DNA of 64,000 nucleotides from Dehalococcoidia bacterium (GCA_029941115.1 JAPYRK010000003.1:1-64000), one strand, 5' to 3'; positions 1 through 8,717 are shown, numbered from the stretch's first letter. Translations and numbers: made by a program. Notes: a model not told the origin generated them from the letters alone.

Positions 1-28
1 TGCCAGACTTTTGTAGGTAGGTAGTAAG

Positions 29-964
29 CTAAATATTAAGGCCTAATTGGCCTTTTAAACTAGCAGTACTGACGGGTCTTGCTGAACGAGTATCAACCAT
101 CCAGGGTCGAATAACTCCCCCGGCGCGACGCCATTTTCGATAGCAATTTTGACCACAGAATCGCTTGGATTTTGAGCCAACGGGTATATCATTAGTACAG
201 GCATCGCCTCTTGGGGTTTCTGGCCCAAGGCACTGTTGCCATTGAACTTGATTTTCTAAATTATCAATTATCTGGGATAGCAGAAAGCCATATAAGTTGC
301 TGGGTTCTATCTCAAACTTACCGGTATCAGTGAGCACAACATTCCAGAGATTATGACCAAGAGACTCTTTCTTAATTATTTGAATGAGGTATTCCTTCAG
401 GAGTTGACCTGAAAGCCACTGAGCCGTTTTTATACCGAGAGCGGGTTCCGCAGGGAGAGGTTCTTGATCGAATGTAATTCCGTTTTCATCAATATGAGGA
501 GTGAGAGAACGATCATAACCGTCCCGAATCCAGTTTAAGGATTTAATGACTCTCGCCCAGTCTTCTAAGAGTTCCGTATAGGTTTTGTCGGCGTCTGATA
601 CGTTTCTGAACAAAAACCCTTCGCTCAATCTACTAATTGATTTTTCGGAGTTGATTGGGGGGGAAGAGAATGTGTACTCACAAGTCGAGCACTTAGCATC
701 TGTATCTGTAATAACGATACTGTTTTCGGTTTTGCACCACCGACAGGTGCCCGTATCCAGACACTTCTCGTAATCAGCATATGTATCAGGATTTTTTCTG
801 CTAAATGTTCGCCAGTAATTTTTGGGAAGTTCGACGGATTTCCACTTATTTTGCGCATTCTCACCGTCATAGAGAAAGGAACGTTTTACCTGTTCACGGT
901 GAACTGTACGTACGATCCAGTCAGTATCAAGTGATAGAGTTGGAATTTTATGTTGGTATACCAT
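29..964 (-). CDS. Zinc-finger protein of unknown function
   Basis: I do not recognise a named family for this 311-residue protein. It carries two cysteine clusters. The first is zinc-ribbon-like, with C74-x2-C77 and C92-x2-C95. The second is near the C-terminus, with C245, C256, C270 and C274 followed by a basic stretch (RKWRR), which resembles the small CGNR-type and related treble-clef fingers that bind nucleic acid. The middle is mostly helical and has no visible catalytic motif. No signal peptide or membrane segment is seen. The ATG at 964 has no clear Shine-Dalgarno sequence, so the start is uncertain. It is transcribed away from the crotonase gene across a 272-bp AT-rich gap. A nucleic-acid-binding or regulatory role is an inference from the cysteines only. 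Confidence 0.6.
   Translation of the reverse strand: MVYQHKIPTLSLDTDWIVRTVHREQVKRSFLYDGENAQNKWKSVELPKNYWRTFSRKNPDTYADYEKCLDTGTCRWCKTENSIVITDTDAKCSTCEYTFSSPPINSEKSISRLSEGFLFRNVSDADKTYTELLEDWARVIKSLNWIRDGYDRSLTPHIDENGITFDQEPLPAEPALGIKTAQWLSGQLLKEYLIQIIKKESLGHNLWNVVLTDTGKFEIEPSNLYGFLLSQIIDNLENQVQWQQCLGPETPRGDACTNDIPVGSKSKRFCGQNCYRKWRRAGGVIRPWMVDTRSARPVSTASLKGQLGLNI
38..56 (+). terminator. Possible weak hairpin terminator
   Basis: A 6-bp stem (38-43 pairing with 49-54) with a 5-nt loop is followed by two further T residues on the + strand. It lies inside the last codons of the leftward zinc-finger gene. It would only make sense as a terminator for a rightward gene ending outside the window. The T tract is short, so this is weak. 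Confidence 0.2.
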
Positions 965-1144
965 TTAATTTATATCCACTAAGCTTTAACATGTTAATGG
1001 ATATAAACAGAACTTTCAAGAGGGAAAATGTTTAAAAATATGAGTTTTTAGTTCTAATTTTTATAGACTATACAATAAAGTATTTTTTGATTAGGGTATA
1101 TTTTGTAGCGCTAGCTATATTTATCAAATGAGAATTGTCGTTGC

Positions 1145-1157
1145 GTACTCAGAGTAC
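1145..1157. promoter_or_regulatory. Inverted repeat upstream of crotonase gene
   Basis: A perfect inverted repeat, GTACTC-A-GAGTAC, sits in the 272-bp AT-rich gap (965-1236) between the divergent zinc-finger and crotonase genes, about 80 bp before the crotonase start. A TATAAA-like box lies at 1180-1185. The repeat is compatible with a dimeric operator. The same hexamer GTACTC recurs four times upstream of the small HTH gene near 44376. Nothing else recognisable is in this gap. Confidence 0.35.
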
Positions 1158-1236
1158 TGTTTTTATTTCAGCTAGATGCTATAAATGATAATATATCTGA
1201 CCTTTTTGTGGAAAGGCAGAACATATAGGGGGAGAT

Positions 1237-2049
1237 ATGACTGAGTTAGTACGAATCACAGATCGTGGGCACGTCAGAGTTGTGCAGATGAACCGACCAG
1301 ATAAGAAGAATGCAGTTTCTCTTGAACTTGCCTGGGGAGTTATTACTGCGCTGCGTGAAGCACAGGCTAATGATGATGTTTGGGTTATTGGCCTAACCGG
1401 AACTGAAGACGCTTTTTGTGCTGGTTTAGATCTCACGACAACGGAAAATCAGGATCACTTTATTCCAATGTCTGATCAGGATAGGTACCTTGATGACTTG
1501 GGTTGGGTCAGCAGGTTTTTTCTTACACTCCGGGAAGAGTGTGATAAGCCAATTATCGGAGGTATTAATGGGGTCGCTGTAGGGGCTGGCTTAGCATTAG
1601 CGATGGCGACTGATATTCGTATCATGTCTGAGTCAGCTAGGTTACTGGCTGGTTATCCTCGAATTGGTGGTTCACCGGATGGTGGACTTTCATTCACGCT
1701 TACACAAGCGATTGGTTATGAGCAGGCCATGAAGTTTCTTCTTGAAAATAGAACAGTTACTGGCCCAGAAGCTCAGCAGCTTGGACTGGTAAGTGAATCA
1801 GTTGCAGACACAGAATTTCAGGATAGATTTCATTCGTACCTGGATTCACTCACCGAGATATCTCCAATTACTGCTCGAGGAACAAAACGAGTTATTCGAG
1901 CTGCCACTCGAATTGATATGGAGAAACAACTCCATTATGAACTAGTGAATATAGGTAAAACATTAAGCAGCGGCGATGGACGGGAAGCAAGACAGGCATT
2001 TATCGAGAAACGTGATCCAGTATTTACTGGAAAAACTTTCACAAACTAG
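1237..2049 (+). CDS. Enoyl-CoA hydratase/isomerase (crotonase) family protein
   Basis: A 270-residue crotonase-fold protein. The N-terminal NRPDKKNAVS segment and the oxyanion-hole segment GINGVAVGAGLALAMATD (around residues 107-125) are typical of the family. However, the two catalytic glutamates of classical enoyl-CoA hydratase are not seen. The first aligns with Ala in GLALAM and the second falls in GYPRIGG. Hydration of an enoyl-CoA is therefore doubtful, and another reaction of the superfamily is possible (isomerisation, hydrolysis, C-C cleavage). The ATG at 1237 follows a GGGGGAG ribosome site. Its end overlaps the convergent hotdog gene by 11 bp. Confidence 0.88.
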   Translation: MTELVRITDRGHVRVVQMNRPDKKNAVSLELAWGVITALREAQANDDVWVIGLTGTEDAFCAGLDLTTTENQDHFIPMSDQDRYLDDLGWVSRFFLTLREECDKPIIGGINGVAVGAGLALAMATDIRIMSESARLLAGYPRIGGSPDGGLSFTLTQAIGYEQAMKFLLENRTVTGPEAQQLGLVSESVADTEFQDRFHSYLDSLTEISPITARGTKRVIRAATRIDMEKQLHYELVNIGKTLSSGDGREARQAFIEKRDPVFTGKTFTN

Positions 2050-2908
2050 CTGGTGAAGGTATCCCTAGTTTTTCGCGCTCTTCCGTAGTGGCGATTTTAA
2101 AAATCGTCCAGTGTCGAAGCTGGGCAATATCGTTCATGCTCTCGTCTTGAAGCAATACATCAAAGTTCGCAAAATGATGAGCTTTTTGTTCGTAGGCCTT
2201 GATGAGTCGAGCGCCACCAGTAATAGTCGTGTCTACGTTAATTTTTCGAAGATGTTGCACTTGACTTCTTGTATGCATTGAGCTTGGTACCAGGAAATTA
2301 TGTCGAAGCAATTGTTCGGCCCATCCAGCAGTCCATGCCGGATGAGCAAGGGCATCTGGTCCGTAAAAGATTGAATTCTCAGAGTGTTGTTTCACCGACG
2401 CTATGTCATCTGCCAAATCTGTGTCGAAATTTACTCGCATGGGAGTCCAGTCTCCACCGATGGCCGCATTTTCTAGTATGAGAGGAATTTTTACGGGTTC
2501 CACCACGTTATCCAATGAGGGTCTCTCTAAGTCGGTGTACCAATCGGCTTGTCCAATCCCCACTTTCCCCGTTACGCATGTGACATTTTGTTGGTTAGTG
2601 AAGGTAACATCCCAAATATTGTTGTTACCGTCTTCTTGAAGCGTTGCTTCGATTAGTAGCAGATCTCCTGGAAATGTTGGTTGCCGGAACGAAAATTCGG
2701 CCCACCCATTTTCTAGCCAGTGTTCCCCCAGTGCTTCCAGAATAGTGTCAGTCGCCCAACCCCATACAGTGACGCCACCAACGAGCGCGCCGGGGAATCC
2801 AAACTGAGCGGCAAATTCGGTAGAATGAATTGGATTTGAGATGTCTGGACTGTCATCGTTTGCCAGATAAGCCTCGACTGAGTTTTGTATCCTAGTTGGA
2901 GTTGACAT
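2039..2908 (-). CDS. MaoC/hotdog-like acyl dehydratase-family protein
   Basis: This 289-residue protein looks like a double-hotdog MaoC-type protein. Residues about 25-60 contain the hotdog-like segment HSTEFAAQFGFPGALVGG, followed by a SFRQPTFPGD-type strand pair as in acyl dehydratases. A second, weaker half follows. It resembles in outline the protein encoded at 19868-20632. The likely substrate is an acyl-CoA thioester, but the D/H dyad of R-hydratases is not clear, so a non-hydratase role is possible. The ATG at 2908 follows an AGAAGGG ribosome site. It lies convergent to the crotonase and divergent from the SDR at 3052. Confidence 0.6.
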   Translation of the reverse strand: MSTPTRIQNSVEAYLANDDSPDISNPIHSTEFAAQFGFPGALVGGVTVWGWATDTILEALGEHWLENGWAEFSFRQPTFPGDLLLIEATLQEDGNNNIWDVTFTNQQNVTCVTGKVGIGQADWYTDLERPSLDNVVEPVKIPLILENAAIGGDWTPMRVNFDTDLADDIASVKQHSENSIFYGPDALAHPAWTAGWAEQLLRHNFLVPSSMHTRSQVQHLRKINVDTTITGGARLIKAYEQKAHHFANFDVLLQDESMNDIAQLRHWTIFKIATTEEREKLGIPSPASL

Positions 2909-3051
2909 TATCGACCCTTCTTGAATCCATTATCGGATTTTAGGATACCTTATCCACAGAAACGTAATCTGACCAGCATCGCGCGCACATCTGAGATGAC
3001 GTTTGATGGGAAAGCGGGACAGGTCAAAGTAGTGATGAAAAGGAATATGAC

Positions 3052-3834
3052 ATGGATTTAGGTCTTCGGGGAAAATCAGCCATTGTGACAGGTGGCAGTG
3101 AAGGGATTGGCAAAGCAACTGCTGTAAGACTCGCTCAAGAGGGTGCGAATGTATTGATTTGTGCTCGTCGCGCAGATGTATTGTCCGAAGCTGAAGTAGA
3201 AATCCGAGCTGTAGCAATCGGTGAAGTTGTGAGCATGTCTGCTGACGTGACCAGCCAAGTAGATTGTGACCGCGTTATTGCAGAGGCAAGTTCTCGATTC
3301 GGCGGGATTGATATTTTAATAAACAACGCAGGACAATCAGCAGCAGGCTCGTTTCCTGATGTAGATACCCGAAAATGGGATAGTGATTTAGATTTGAAGC
3401 TGATGGCTGCGGTGCGATTTAGTCAGGCAGCGTTACCGTTTCTGAGAGAGTCTGAGAGCGCGAGGATTGTAAATTTAACTGCAACTGCAGGTAAGGCTCC
3501 TCGGGCTAGTTCACTTCCCACTTCTGTCAGTAGAGCGGCCGGAATTGCTCTGACGAAGGCAATGTCTTTGGATTTGGCTAAAGATGGAATTCTCGTGAAT
3601 ACTGTTTGTATTGGTCTGGTGAAGAGTGGTCAGATCGGAAGAAATGCCGGAAAAAGATTTCCAGATGTTAGTTTGGATGAAGCTTATGCTCAGATGGGTC
3701 AGGCCCTTCCGTTGGGTAGAGTAGGTGAGCCTGAGGAGGTTGCGGATTTGATAGCATTTTTAGTATCAGAGCGCGGCAGTTATATAACAGGTACGGCAAT
3801 CAACGCTGATGGTGGCGCCGCTGCAGTCGTGTGA
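3052..3834 (+). CDS. Atypical short-chain dehydrogenase/reductase lacking YxxxK
   Basis: A 260-residue Rossmann-fold SDR. The cofactor motif TGGSEGIG (residues 13-20) and the NNAG motif (91-94) are intact. At the place where classical SDRs have YxxxK this protein reads T157-S-V-S-R161, so both the general base Tyr and the Lys are replaced, and the usual catalytic Ser region reads NLTATAG. The C-terminal part (GSYITGTAINADGG) is normal for FabG-like proteins. It may use another chemistry, act on an unusual substrate, or be a binding protein. The ATG at 3052 follows an AAAGGA ribosome site. A PNPOx-like gene follows on the same strand. Confidence 0.85.
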   Translation: MDLGLRGKSAIVTGGSEGIGKATAVRLAQEGANVLICARRADVLSEAEVEIRAVAIGEVVSMSADVTSQVDCDRVIAEASSRFGGIDILINNAGQSAAGSFPDVDTRKWDSDLDLKLMAAVRFSQAALPFLRESESARIVNLTATAGKAPRASSLPTSVSRAAGIALTKAMSLDLAKDGILVNTVCIGLVKSGQIGRNAGKRFPDVSLDEAYAQMGQALPLGRVGEPEEVADLIAFLVSERGSYITGTAINADGGAAAVV

Positions 3835-3894
3835 TATCTGAGTGGACTGACCCCGTGTGTACTTTTTAAAATTAATTTATTGGAGGCTAGTAGG

Positions 3895-4299
3895 ATGGCA
3901 ATTCAAATTACTCCGGATCAGTCAAGGTTTTTGCAAGATCACTACCAAGCGGTACTCGCAACAGCGAAAAGTAATGGCAGTCCCCAAGTATCAACTATTT
4001 ATTACGAGTTTGACGGTGAAACGATTGTAATTTCAGCTAAGAAATATACGGCAAAGTGGAAGAATATTATTCGTAATCCGAATTGCGCACTTGTAATAAA
4101 CGACGGCCATGCGCAACTTTTGCTGTACGGGACAGCAGAGGGCGTTACTGAAGACCCGGAACGGCTTGAAGAGCATCGCCGAATTTCAAGAATATTGGAA
4201 CAGCCTGAAGTGTCGGATCAAGAACTCAGTAATCGGTTGACTGCACAGGAAAGAACGATCATTCGAATTCGTCCAGTAAAGATATTCGATAATAAATAA
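3895..4299 (+). CDS. PNPOx-fold F420- or flavin-dependent oxidoreductase
   Basis: A 134-residue split-barrel protein of the pyridoxamine-phosphate-oxidase-like group. The pattern LATAKSNGSPQVSTIYYEFDG followed by ISAKKYTAKWKNIIRNPNCALVIND is typical of the F420-dependent FDOR-B proteins and TIGR03618-like relatives. The likely role is reduction or oxidation of a small substrate with F420 or FMN; the substrate is unknown. I take the ATG at 3895, 9 nt after a GGAGG ribosome site. An in-frame TTG at 3880 would add five residues encoded by the ribosome site itself. It sits between an SDR and a luciferase-like monooxygenase, which also use nicotinamide, F420 or flavin chemistry. Confidence 0.8.
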   Translation: MAIQITPDQSRFLQDHYQAVLATAKSNGSPQVSTIYYEFDGETIVISAKKYTAKWKNIIRNPNCALVINDGHAQLLLYGTAEGVTEDPERLEEHRRISRILEQPEVSDQELSNRLTAQERTIIRIRPVKIFDNK

Positions 4300-4362
4300 G
4301 GATGACCGACTTGAACCTTGTTGATGTTAAGCCAGTCCATCTCGTGTAGTATCAGCTATCCT

Positions 4363-4376
4363 CTGCAGTACTGCAG
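4363..4376. promoter_or_regulatory. Perfect 14-bp palindrome before monooxygenase gene
   Basis: CTGCAGTACTGCAG is a perfect palindrome ending at the edge of the GTGGAGG ribosome site of the gene starting at 4389. It could be an operator or an mRNA hairpin that masks the ribosome site. The position suggests control of translation or transcription of that gene; no regulator is identified. Confidence 0.35.
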
Positions 4377-4388
4377 TGGAGGCTTGTT

Positions 4389-5417
4389 ATGAAGTTTGGT
4401 TTGTTGTTTGGTATGCGTAATCCTGAGTTGTGGCGCAAGCCTTATCAGCAGGTTTATGAAGAGACGCTAGAACAAATTCAAATAGCTGAGAAACTTGGCT
4501 TTGACAGCGTGTGGATGTCAGAGCATCACAGTGCAGAAGATGGTTATTGTCCGTCAACTTTGGTGATGGCTGGAGCAGCGGCAGTAAAGACCAGCACTAT
4601 AACTATTGGAACACGCCTTCTACTCTTACCAATGCATCATCCTGTTCGTGTAGCGGAGGATGCTGCAGTAGTCGATATTTTATCTAACGGGCGATTTATC
4701 TTAGGCATGGCCGTTGGATACGTGCCAGAGGAGTATCCTATTTTTGGAGTGAATCGAAAGAATAGACCATCATTGATGAACGAAGGTCTCGAAATAATTA
4801 AACGATGTTGGACAGAGGAAAAGTTTGATTTTGAAGGCAAACGTTTTACTGTTAAAGGCGCGGCTGTGCAACCTAAGCCGATTCAAAAACCTCATCCACC
4901 TATCTGGTTGGGTGCTTCGCGCGGGGCGGCAATTGAGCGTGTAGCGAGAGAAGCTGATGGCTTTCACTATGTTGGAGGTGCTGGTGTGTACGACCAGTTT
5001 ACTCTGGCCATGAAGAAGTATGGTCGTGATCCAGGTTCGATACCAGTATTTGATAGTCGCGATTTTTGGGTGAGCGAAGACTCTGAGCAGGGCTGGGAAG
5101 ATGTACGCGAACATATTTTCTATTCCTATTCAAAATATGCTGAATGGGGAGCTGCCGCGGCTGATGCAGATAATGTCCCGGTGGATAAGAGGCACGAACC
5201 AGCCACTACTCCTGAGGAAATGCGCTCGATATCAGATCTTTCGGGGCCTTTTGTGGGGAATCCTGAGCAAGCAGTAGACTTTTATCGTCGCCGACAGGCT
5301 GAGGTGCCGATCAATGGCACTATTTTACGAATACCACCTGGTATAGATCATGAAAAAGTTGTCAAATATTTAGAGCTCCTTGCCACTGAAGTCCTTCCGA
5401 AATTGGCGGAAGATTAG
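4389..5417 (+). CDS. Luciferase-like flavin monooxygenase
   Basis: A 342-residue TIM-barrel protein of the bacterial luciferase-like superfamily. The family start MKFGLLFG, the segment LGFDSVWMSEHHSAEDGYCPS (about residues 35-57), the RLLLLPMHHPVRVAEDAAVVD strand-helix and the ILGMAVGYVPEEY loop are all typical. These enzymes use reduced FMN or F420 to oxidise aldehydes, sulfonates, alkanes or ketones. The EHH segment and overall length fit the FMN-type alkanal monooxygenase-like subgroup, but the substrate cannot be read from sequence. The start is supported by GGAGG just after a palindrome. It is one of three such genes in the window and ends 4 bp before a convergent carboxylase gene. Confidence 0.9.
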   Translation: MKFGLLFGMRNPELWRKPYQQVYEETLEQIQIAEKLGFDSVWMSEHHSAEDGYCPSTLVMAGAAAVKTSTITIGTRLLLLPMHHPVRVAEDAAVVDILSNGRFILGMAVGYVPEEYPIFGVNRKNRPSLMNEGLEIIKRCWTEEKFDFEGKRFTVKGAAVQPKPIQKPHPPIWLGASRGAAIERVAREADGFHYVGGAGVYDQFTLAMKKYGRDPGSIPVFDSRDFWVSEDSEQGWEDVREHIFYSYSKYAEWGAAAADADNVPVDKRHEPATTPEEMRSISDLSGPFVGNPEQAVDFYRRRQAEVPINGTILRIPPGIDHEKVVKYLELLATEVLPKLAED

Positions 5418-5421
5418 TGTG

Positions 5422-6993
5422 CTACGGACGCATGCCTCTTGATTTAGGACCGACCAACCTTTCGTTTGCTTTGTAAGCAACATCTAACCAGTCTGAAAGC
5501 ATGGGGCGAGTATCAGCAGGGTCAATGATATCCTCTACATCCAAATCTTCCGCAGTACGCCAAGGGGCTCGAATAGCAATAAGTTTTTCCTCAAGTTCTT
5601 CTCGGTATGCCTCCGGATCGTCAGCTGCTTCTATTTCCCGTCTGTACGCGGCCGCTATACCACCTTCAATTGGAAGGGATCCCCATTCTCCTGATGGCCA
5701 GGCTAGTTGAAAATTGAAATGAGAATTATCCTGCCTTGCCCCTCCTGCAACTCCATAGACCCTTCGCACTATGACTGTCGCCCACGGAACAGTCGCCTGT
5801 CCTATTGCCACCGCCGTTCGTACCCCTGCTCTCAGGGTGCCGGCGGCTTCTGCTGCGGGGCCGATCATAAAGCCCGGCTGGTCAGAAAAATTAATTATTG
5901 GGAGATGGAATGTGTCACAGGTATCTACGAATTTTTCTATTTTTCTTGCCGCAGAAGCATCCTGAGCTCCACCATGGACCATTGGGTCATTGGCAATTAT
6001 CCCAACTGGTCGACCGTTAAGTCGGGCGAACATAGTGATTTGAGAACCACCATAGTATTTGCTGAGCTCAAAGGTTGAGTTTCGGTCCATCACAAACGAA
6101 ATTAGTTCTCTTGGGTTATAGCCTCGATTTCGATCGCGAGGAATAATAGAACGTAGTTCCTGAGCTTTTCGATCTCGTGGGTCACTTTCATCCCCAAATG
6201 GTGGGAGCTCCCAGACATTTGTAGGCAGATATGAAAGAAATCTTCGGATTTGCTGTAGGGCGTCGACTTCGTCCTCCGCTTCATTATTGACGACTCCACT
6301 TGTCCGTGAATGTTGTCGGAATCCCCCAAGATCTTCCTTAGGAATGTCTAGGCCGATTGCCCGTTTGACGACAGGCGGCCCAGCCGCGAATACCTGAGTT
6401 TTACCTTTAATCATTACTGAGAAATGCGAAGCCGGAACCCAGGCTGCGGGGAGCCCTGCGACGGCGCCTAAGGCCGCTGCGACGATCGGTACTTCAGAGA
6501 GCAGCTCGTGTTCTAATTTCCAATTCCCATTTGGTATATAGGTCCTATTCTTTTGTCCCACTGCACGGATATCTGCTCCGAACCCGTCGATAAGACGGAT
6601 AAAGGGTATTTTCATCTCATGGGATATGTGTTCCGCCGATATCGTACGTGGTCCTCCAGTGACAGTGGTTCCACTCGCGCCCGTGCTCCCACTCCCCGGC
6701 CTTGCCGTGAAGTCCTGACCTGTGACTGATACCGGCCGCTCATCTATTTTCGCAATTCCAAATACTGTTGATTTGGGAACAAAATCGACTAAGTTTTCTT
6801 CCTCGTCGTACGTGCCGACTCCACCGAGAATTCCCCTCTCGAGAAAACTCCCTGAATCTACTAGTTCTTCTATGCGCTCTCGAACTGTAAGTTTTCCTAA
6901 TGAATGCTGTTGCGCTACGCGATCGGGTCCTCCCATCTCACGTGCCAAAGCACGTCTTCGATTAATTTCCTCGATCTCTGGGTCCCAGGTCAT
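5422..6993 (-). CDS. Acyl-CoA carboxylase, carboxyltransferase subunit
   Basis: A 523-residue carboxyltransferase of the propionyl-/methylcrotonyl-CoA carboxylase beta family. Two crotonase-like halves are visible. The N-half starts with the usual GKLTVRERIEELVDSGSF. The C-half has YNPRELISFVMD and INFSDQPGFMIGPAAEAAG, the acyl-CoA and biotin site region. The segment after SVTGQDFTARPGSGSTGASG is unusual; most relatives read DFTVFGGS there. No biotin carboxylase or biotin-carrier gene is next to it, so partners must be elsewhere. It is the last gene of a six-gene leftward operon and follows a VOC gene by 26 bp. The substrate is uncertain. Confidence 0.87.
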   Translation of the reverse strand: MTWDPEIEEINRRRALAREMGGPDRVAQQHSLGKLTVRERIEELVDSGSFLERGILGGVGTYDEEENLVDFVPKSTVFGIAKIDERPVSVTGQDFTARPGSGSTGASGTTVTGGPRTISAEHISHEMKIPFIRLIDGFGADIRAVGQKNRTYIPNGNWKLEHELLSEVPIVAAALGAVAGLPAAWVPASHFSVMIKGKTQVFAAGPPVVKRAIGLDIPKEDLGGFRQHSRTSGVVNNEAEDEVDALQQIRRFLSYLPTNVWELPPFGDESDPRDRKAQELRSIIPRDRNRGYNPRELISFVMDRNSTFELSKYYGGSQITMFARLNGRPVGIIANDPMVHGGAQDASAARKIEKFVDTCDTFHLPIINFSDQPGFMIGPAAEAAGTLRAGVRTAVAIGQATVPWATVIVRRVYGVAGGARQDNSHFNFQLAWPSGEWGSLPIEGGIAAAYRREIEAADDPEAYREELEEKLIAIRAPWRTAEDLDVEDIIDPADTRPMLSDWLDVAYKANERLVGPKSRGMRP

Positions 6994-7019
6994 TGTCGTT
7001 TCTCCTTAGGAATGCACTC

Positions 7020-7424
7020 TCAAGACTTCGGGAGGATTTCCATTAGGACAAAATTGGAAGACGTGGGGTGAACCCAGGCGTTAGCAGCGCCGGGAATGCG
7101 AGTGACTCTCCCACCGTTTTCTTCCACCTGGTCGCAAAAAGCATCAACATCATCGGTCTCATACGCTATGAGATACATTCCTTCGCCGTGTGGGTTGAAG
7201 TTGTTTCGTCGTTCTGACATGAGTTTAGCAATTGGACTCTCATCAGTAGGTTGGCATAGTAGGAGCAGCGTTGTATCCCCATACCCCATCGCTTGGAAGT
7301 CAAATTTGCCCGTGTCATTGAATCCTCTTTCACCGACTTTTTGCATGCCAAATCGATCGGCATGGTTTTCAATAGCCTCATCTAGATTATGAACGGCGAC
7401 TGTGTAATTCTTAAGGCTTAACAT
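7020..7424 (-). CDS. VOC-family protein, possibly methylmalonyl-CoA epimerase-like
   Basis: A 134-residue vicinal-oxygen-chelate protein made of the usual two beta-alpha-beta3 units. Likely metal ligands are H12 near the N-terminus, a His in the NPHGEGMYLIAYE region, and the Glu in FVLMEI at the C-terminus. The layout fits glyoxalase, dioxygenase and methylmalonyl-CoA epimerase relatives. Its place directly before an acyl-CoA carboxyltransferase makes an epimerase acting on a carboxylated CoA ester attractive, but there is no mutase gene here to support the full propionyl-CoA route. The ATG at 7424 has an AGAGGAA ribosome site. Confidence 0.78.
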   Translation of the reverse strand: MLSLKNYTVAVHNLDEAIENHADRFGMQKVGERGFNDTGKFDFQAMGYGDTTLLLLCQPTDESPIAKLMSERRNNFNPHGEGMYLIAYETDDVDAFCDQVEENGGRVTRIPGAANAWVHPTSSNFVLMEILPKS

Positions 7425-7454
7425 TGGTTTCCTCTTCTCTATTCAACCCACTGA

Positions 7455-8717
7455 TTAAAACGATTCCTCAGAAATCTTAGACTTGTCGATTTGGCCCAAA
7501 GATTTTGGTGTGGAGAGCATAACAAACAATGAGACAGTAATTAAGCCGACAATGATCCAAACCGCAGTCTTATTATTCCCAGTAATAGCGATGCCCAAAG
7601 TGACAAGAAGTGGTCCTATGAATGATACGACTCTTCCGGAGAACCCAAGTAAACCATAAAGTTGGGCCGCTTCATCCATTTGAACGCTCTTCGCAACGAG
7701 CGATCTTCCTGCCGACTGTACCGGTCCAATGAACATGCCTAGGAAAATACTAACAATCCAGAACGTGAGCTTGTCCTCGATCACACCAATTATAATTCCC
7801 GAAAGTATTAGACATACGAGAGAAATCAATATTACGATACGAGGTCCGAACCGGTCATCGAGAAATCCTCCGGGAATTGCTCCGACACCTGCTGAAATAT
7901 TGAGTGCAATCGCGAAGAGTAACACTTCTTGGGTACTGAATCCGAAGATACTTGCTGCAAGGATTCCTCCGAAAGTAAACAACGCAGTTAGACCTTCCGC
8001 CAAAAATAGTCGTGATAGTAAAAATCGCCACATCCCCCTATATTTCAGTAAACGCATTATTCGTTCTTTACTAAGTCCTACAGAGGCATATCCCGGTTGA
8101 TCCAGGCTCTTTTTCGGGAGTTTGTAGAGAGCGATGACGATTGGAAGCCCGAAGATTAATAACCATGCTGCAGCAAGTGGGTTTGTAAGTCGAACATTGA
8201 GAAGATCGTCGTCAGGAATAAATCCGGATTGAATCAGCACTAATGCAACGAGGAGACAGAGAACTCCACCCACATACCCCAATCCCCACGCTAAAGCGGA
8301 GGTTCGTCCAGCCCGTTCAGGAGGCACAAATATTCGTAGCAAAGTGTTATAAGGGACAAAAGAGGTTTCAATACAGAAACTTCCTAGTCCCACGAGGAAA
8401 AGTGCAGGGATCGCATAGGAAGGTTCGGGCTTGATCAGTATGAGAGCGGCCCCGCTTACACCGCCAACGAAGATAAATAATGCTAAAAAGAATCTATGTG
8501 TTTTTACCCCGTTCAGCACTAAACCCAAAAGCGCACCAACGAGTCCGACAAACACGCTTGTCAGGGTCACCATGATTCCCCATGCTTCGGCACCTCCGTC
8601 TCCGTCCCACACCTCCTGCGTGAAGTACACGCTGAATACAAAAGTTCCTATGATTGCGCCATAACCGGATGTTGCCCAGTCATAGAGTATCCATGCCAGC
8701 ACTTTCCCTTTGGGCAT
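7455..8717 (-). CDS. MFS transporter, UMF1/Atg22-like family
   Basis: A membrane carrier of 420 residues with about twelve hydrophobic segments. The start PKGKVLAWILYDWATSGYGAIIGTF is the hallmark of the UMF1 (Atg22-like) branch of the major facilitator superfamily. The FLVGLGSFCIETSFVPYNTLL stretch also fits. It probably exports or imports a small metabolite, perhaps the substrate or product of the CoA-ester pathway in which it is embedded. I take the ATG at 8717, with AAGGAG upstream, rather than the TTG at 8732 that overlaps this ribosome site. It follows the CoA-transferase gene by 47 bp and precedes the VOC gene by 30 bp. Confidence 0.88.
   Translation of the reverse strand: MPKGKVLAWILYDWATSGYGAIIGTFVFSVYFTQEVWDGDGGAEAWGIMVTLTSVFVGLVGALLGLVLNGVKTHRFFLALFIFVGGVSGAALILIKPEPSYAIPALFLVGLGSFCIETSFVPYNTLLRIFVPPERAGRTSALAWGLGYVGGVLCLLVALVLIQSGFIPDDDLLNVRLTNPLAAAWLLIFGLPIVIALYKLPKKSLDQPGYASVGLSKERIMRLLKYRGMWRFLLSRLFLAEGLTALFTFGGILAASIFGFSTQEVLLFAIALNISAGVGAIPGGFLDDRFGPRIVILISLVCLILSGIIIGVIEDKLTFWIVSIFLGMFIGPVQSAGRSLVAKSVQMDEAAQLYGLLGFSGRVVSFIGPLLVTLGIAITGNNKTAVWIIVGLITVSLFVMLSTPKSLGQIDKSKISEESF

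Noticed and set aside
7020..7424. Firm call of methylmalonyl-CoA epimerase
   Set aside because: The VOC fold alone is not specific, and no methylmalonyl-CoA mutase or biotin carboxylase is present in the window.
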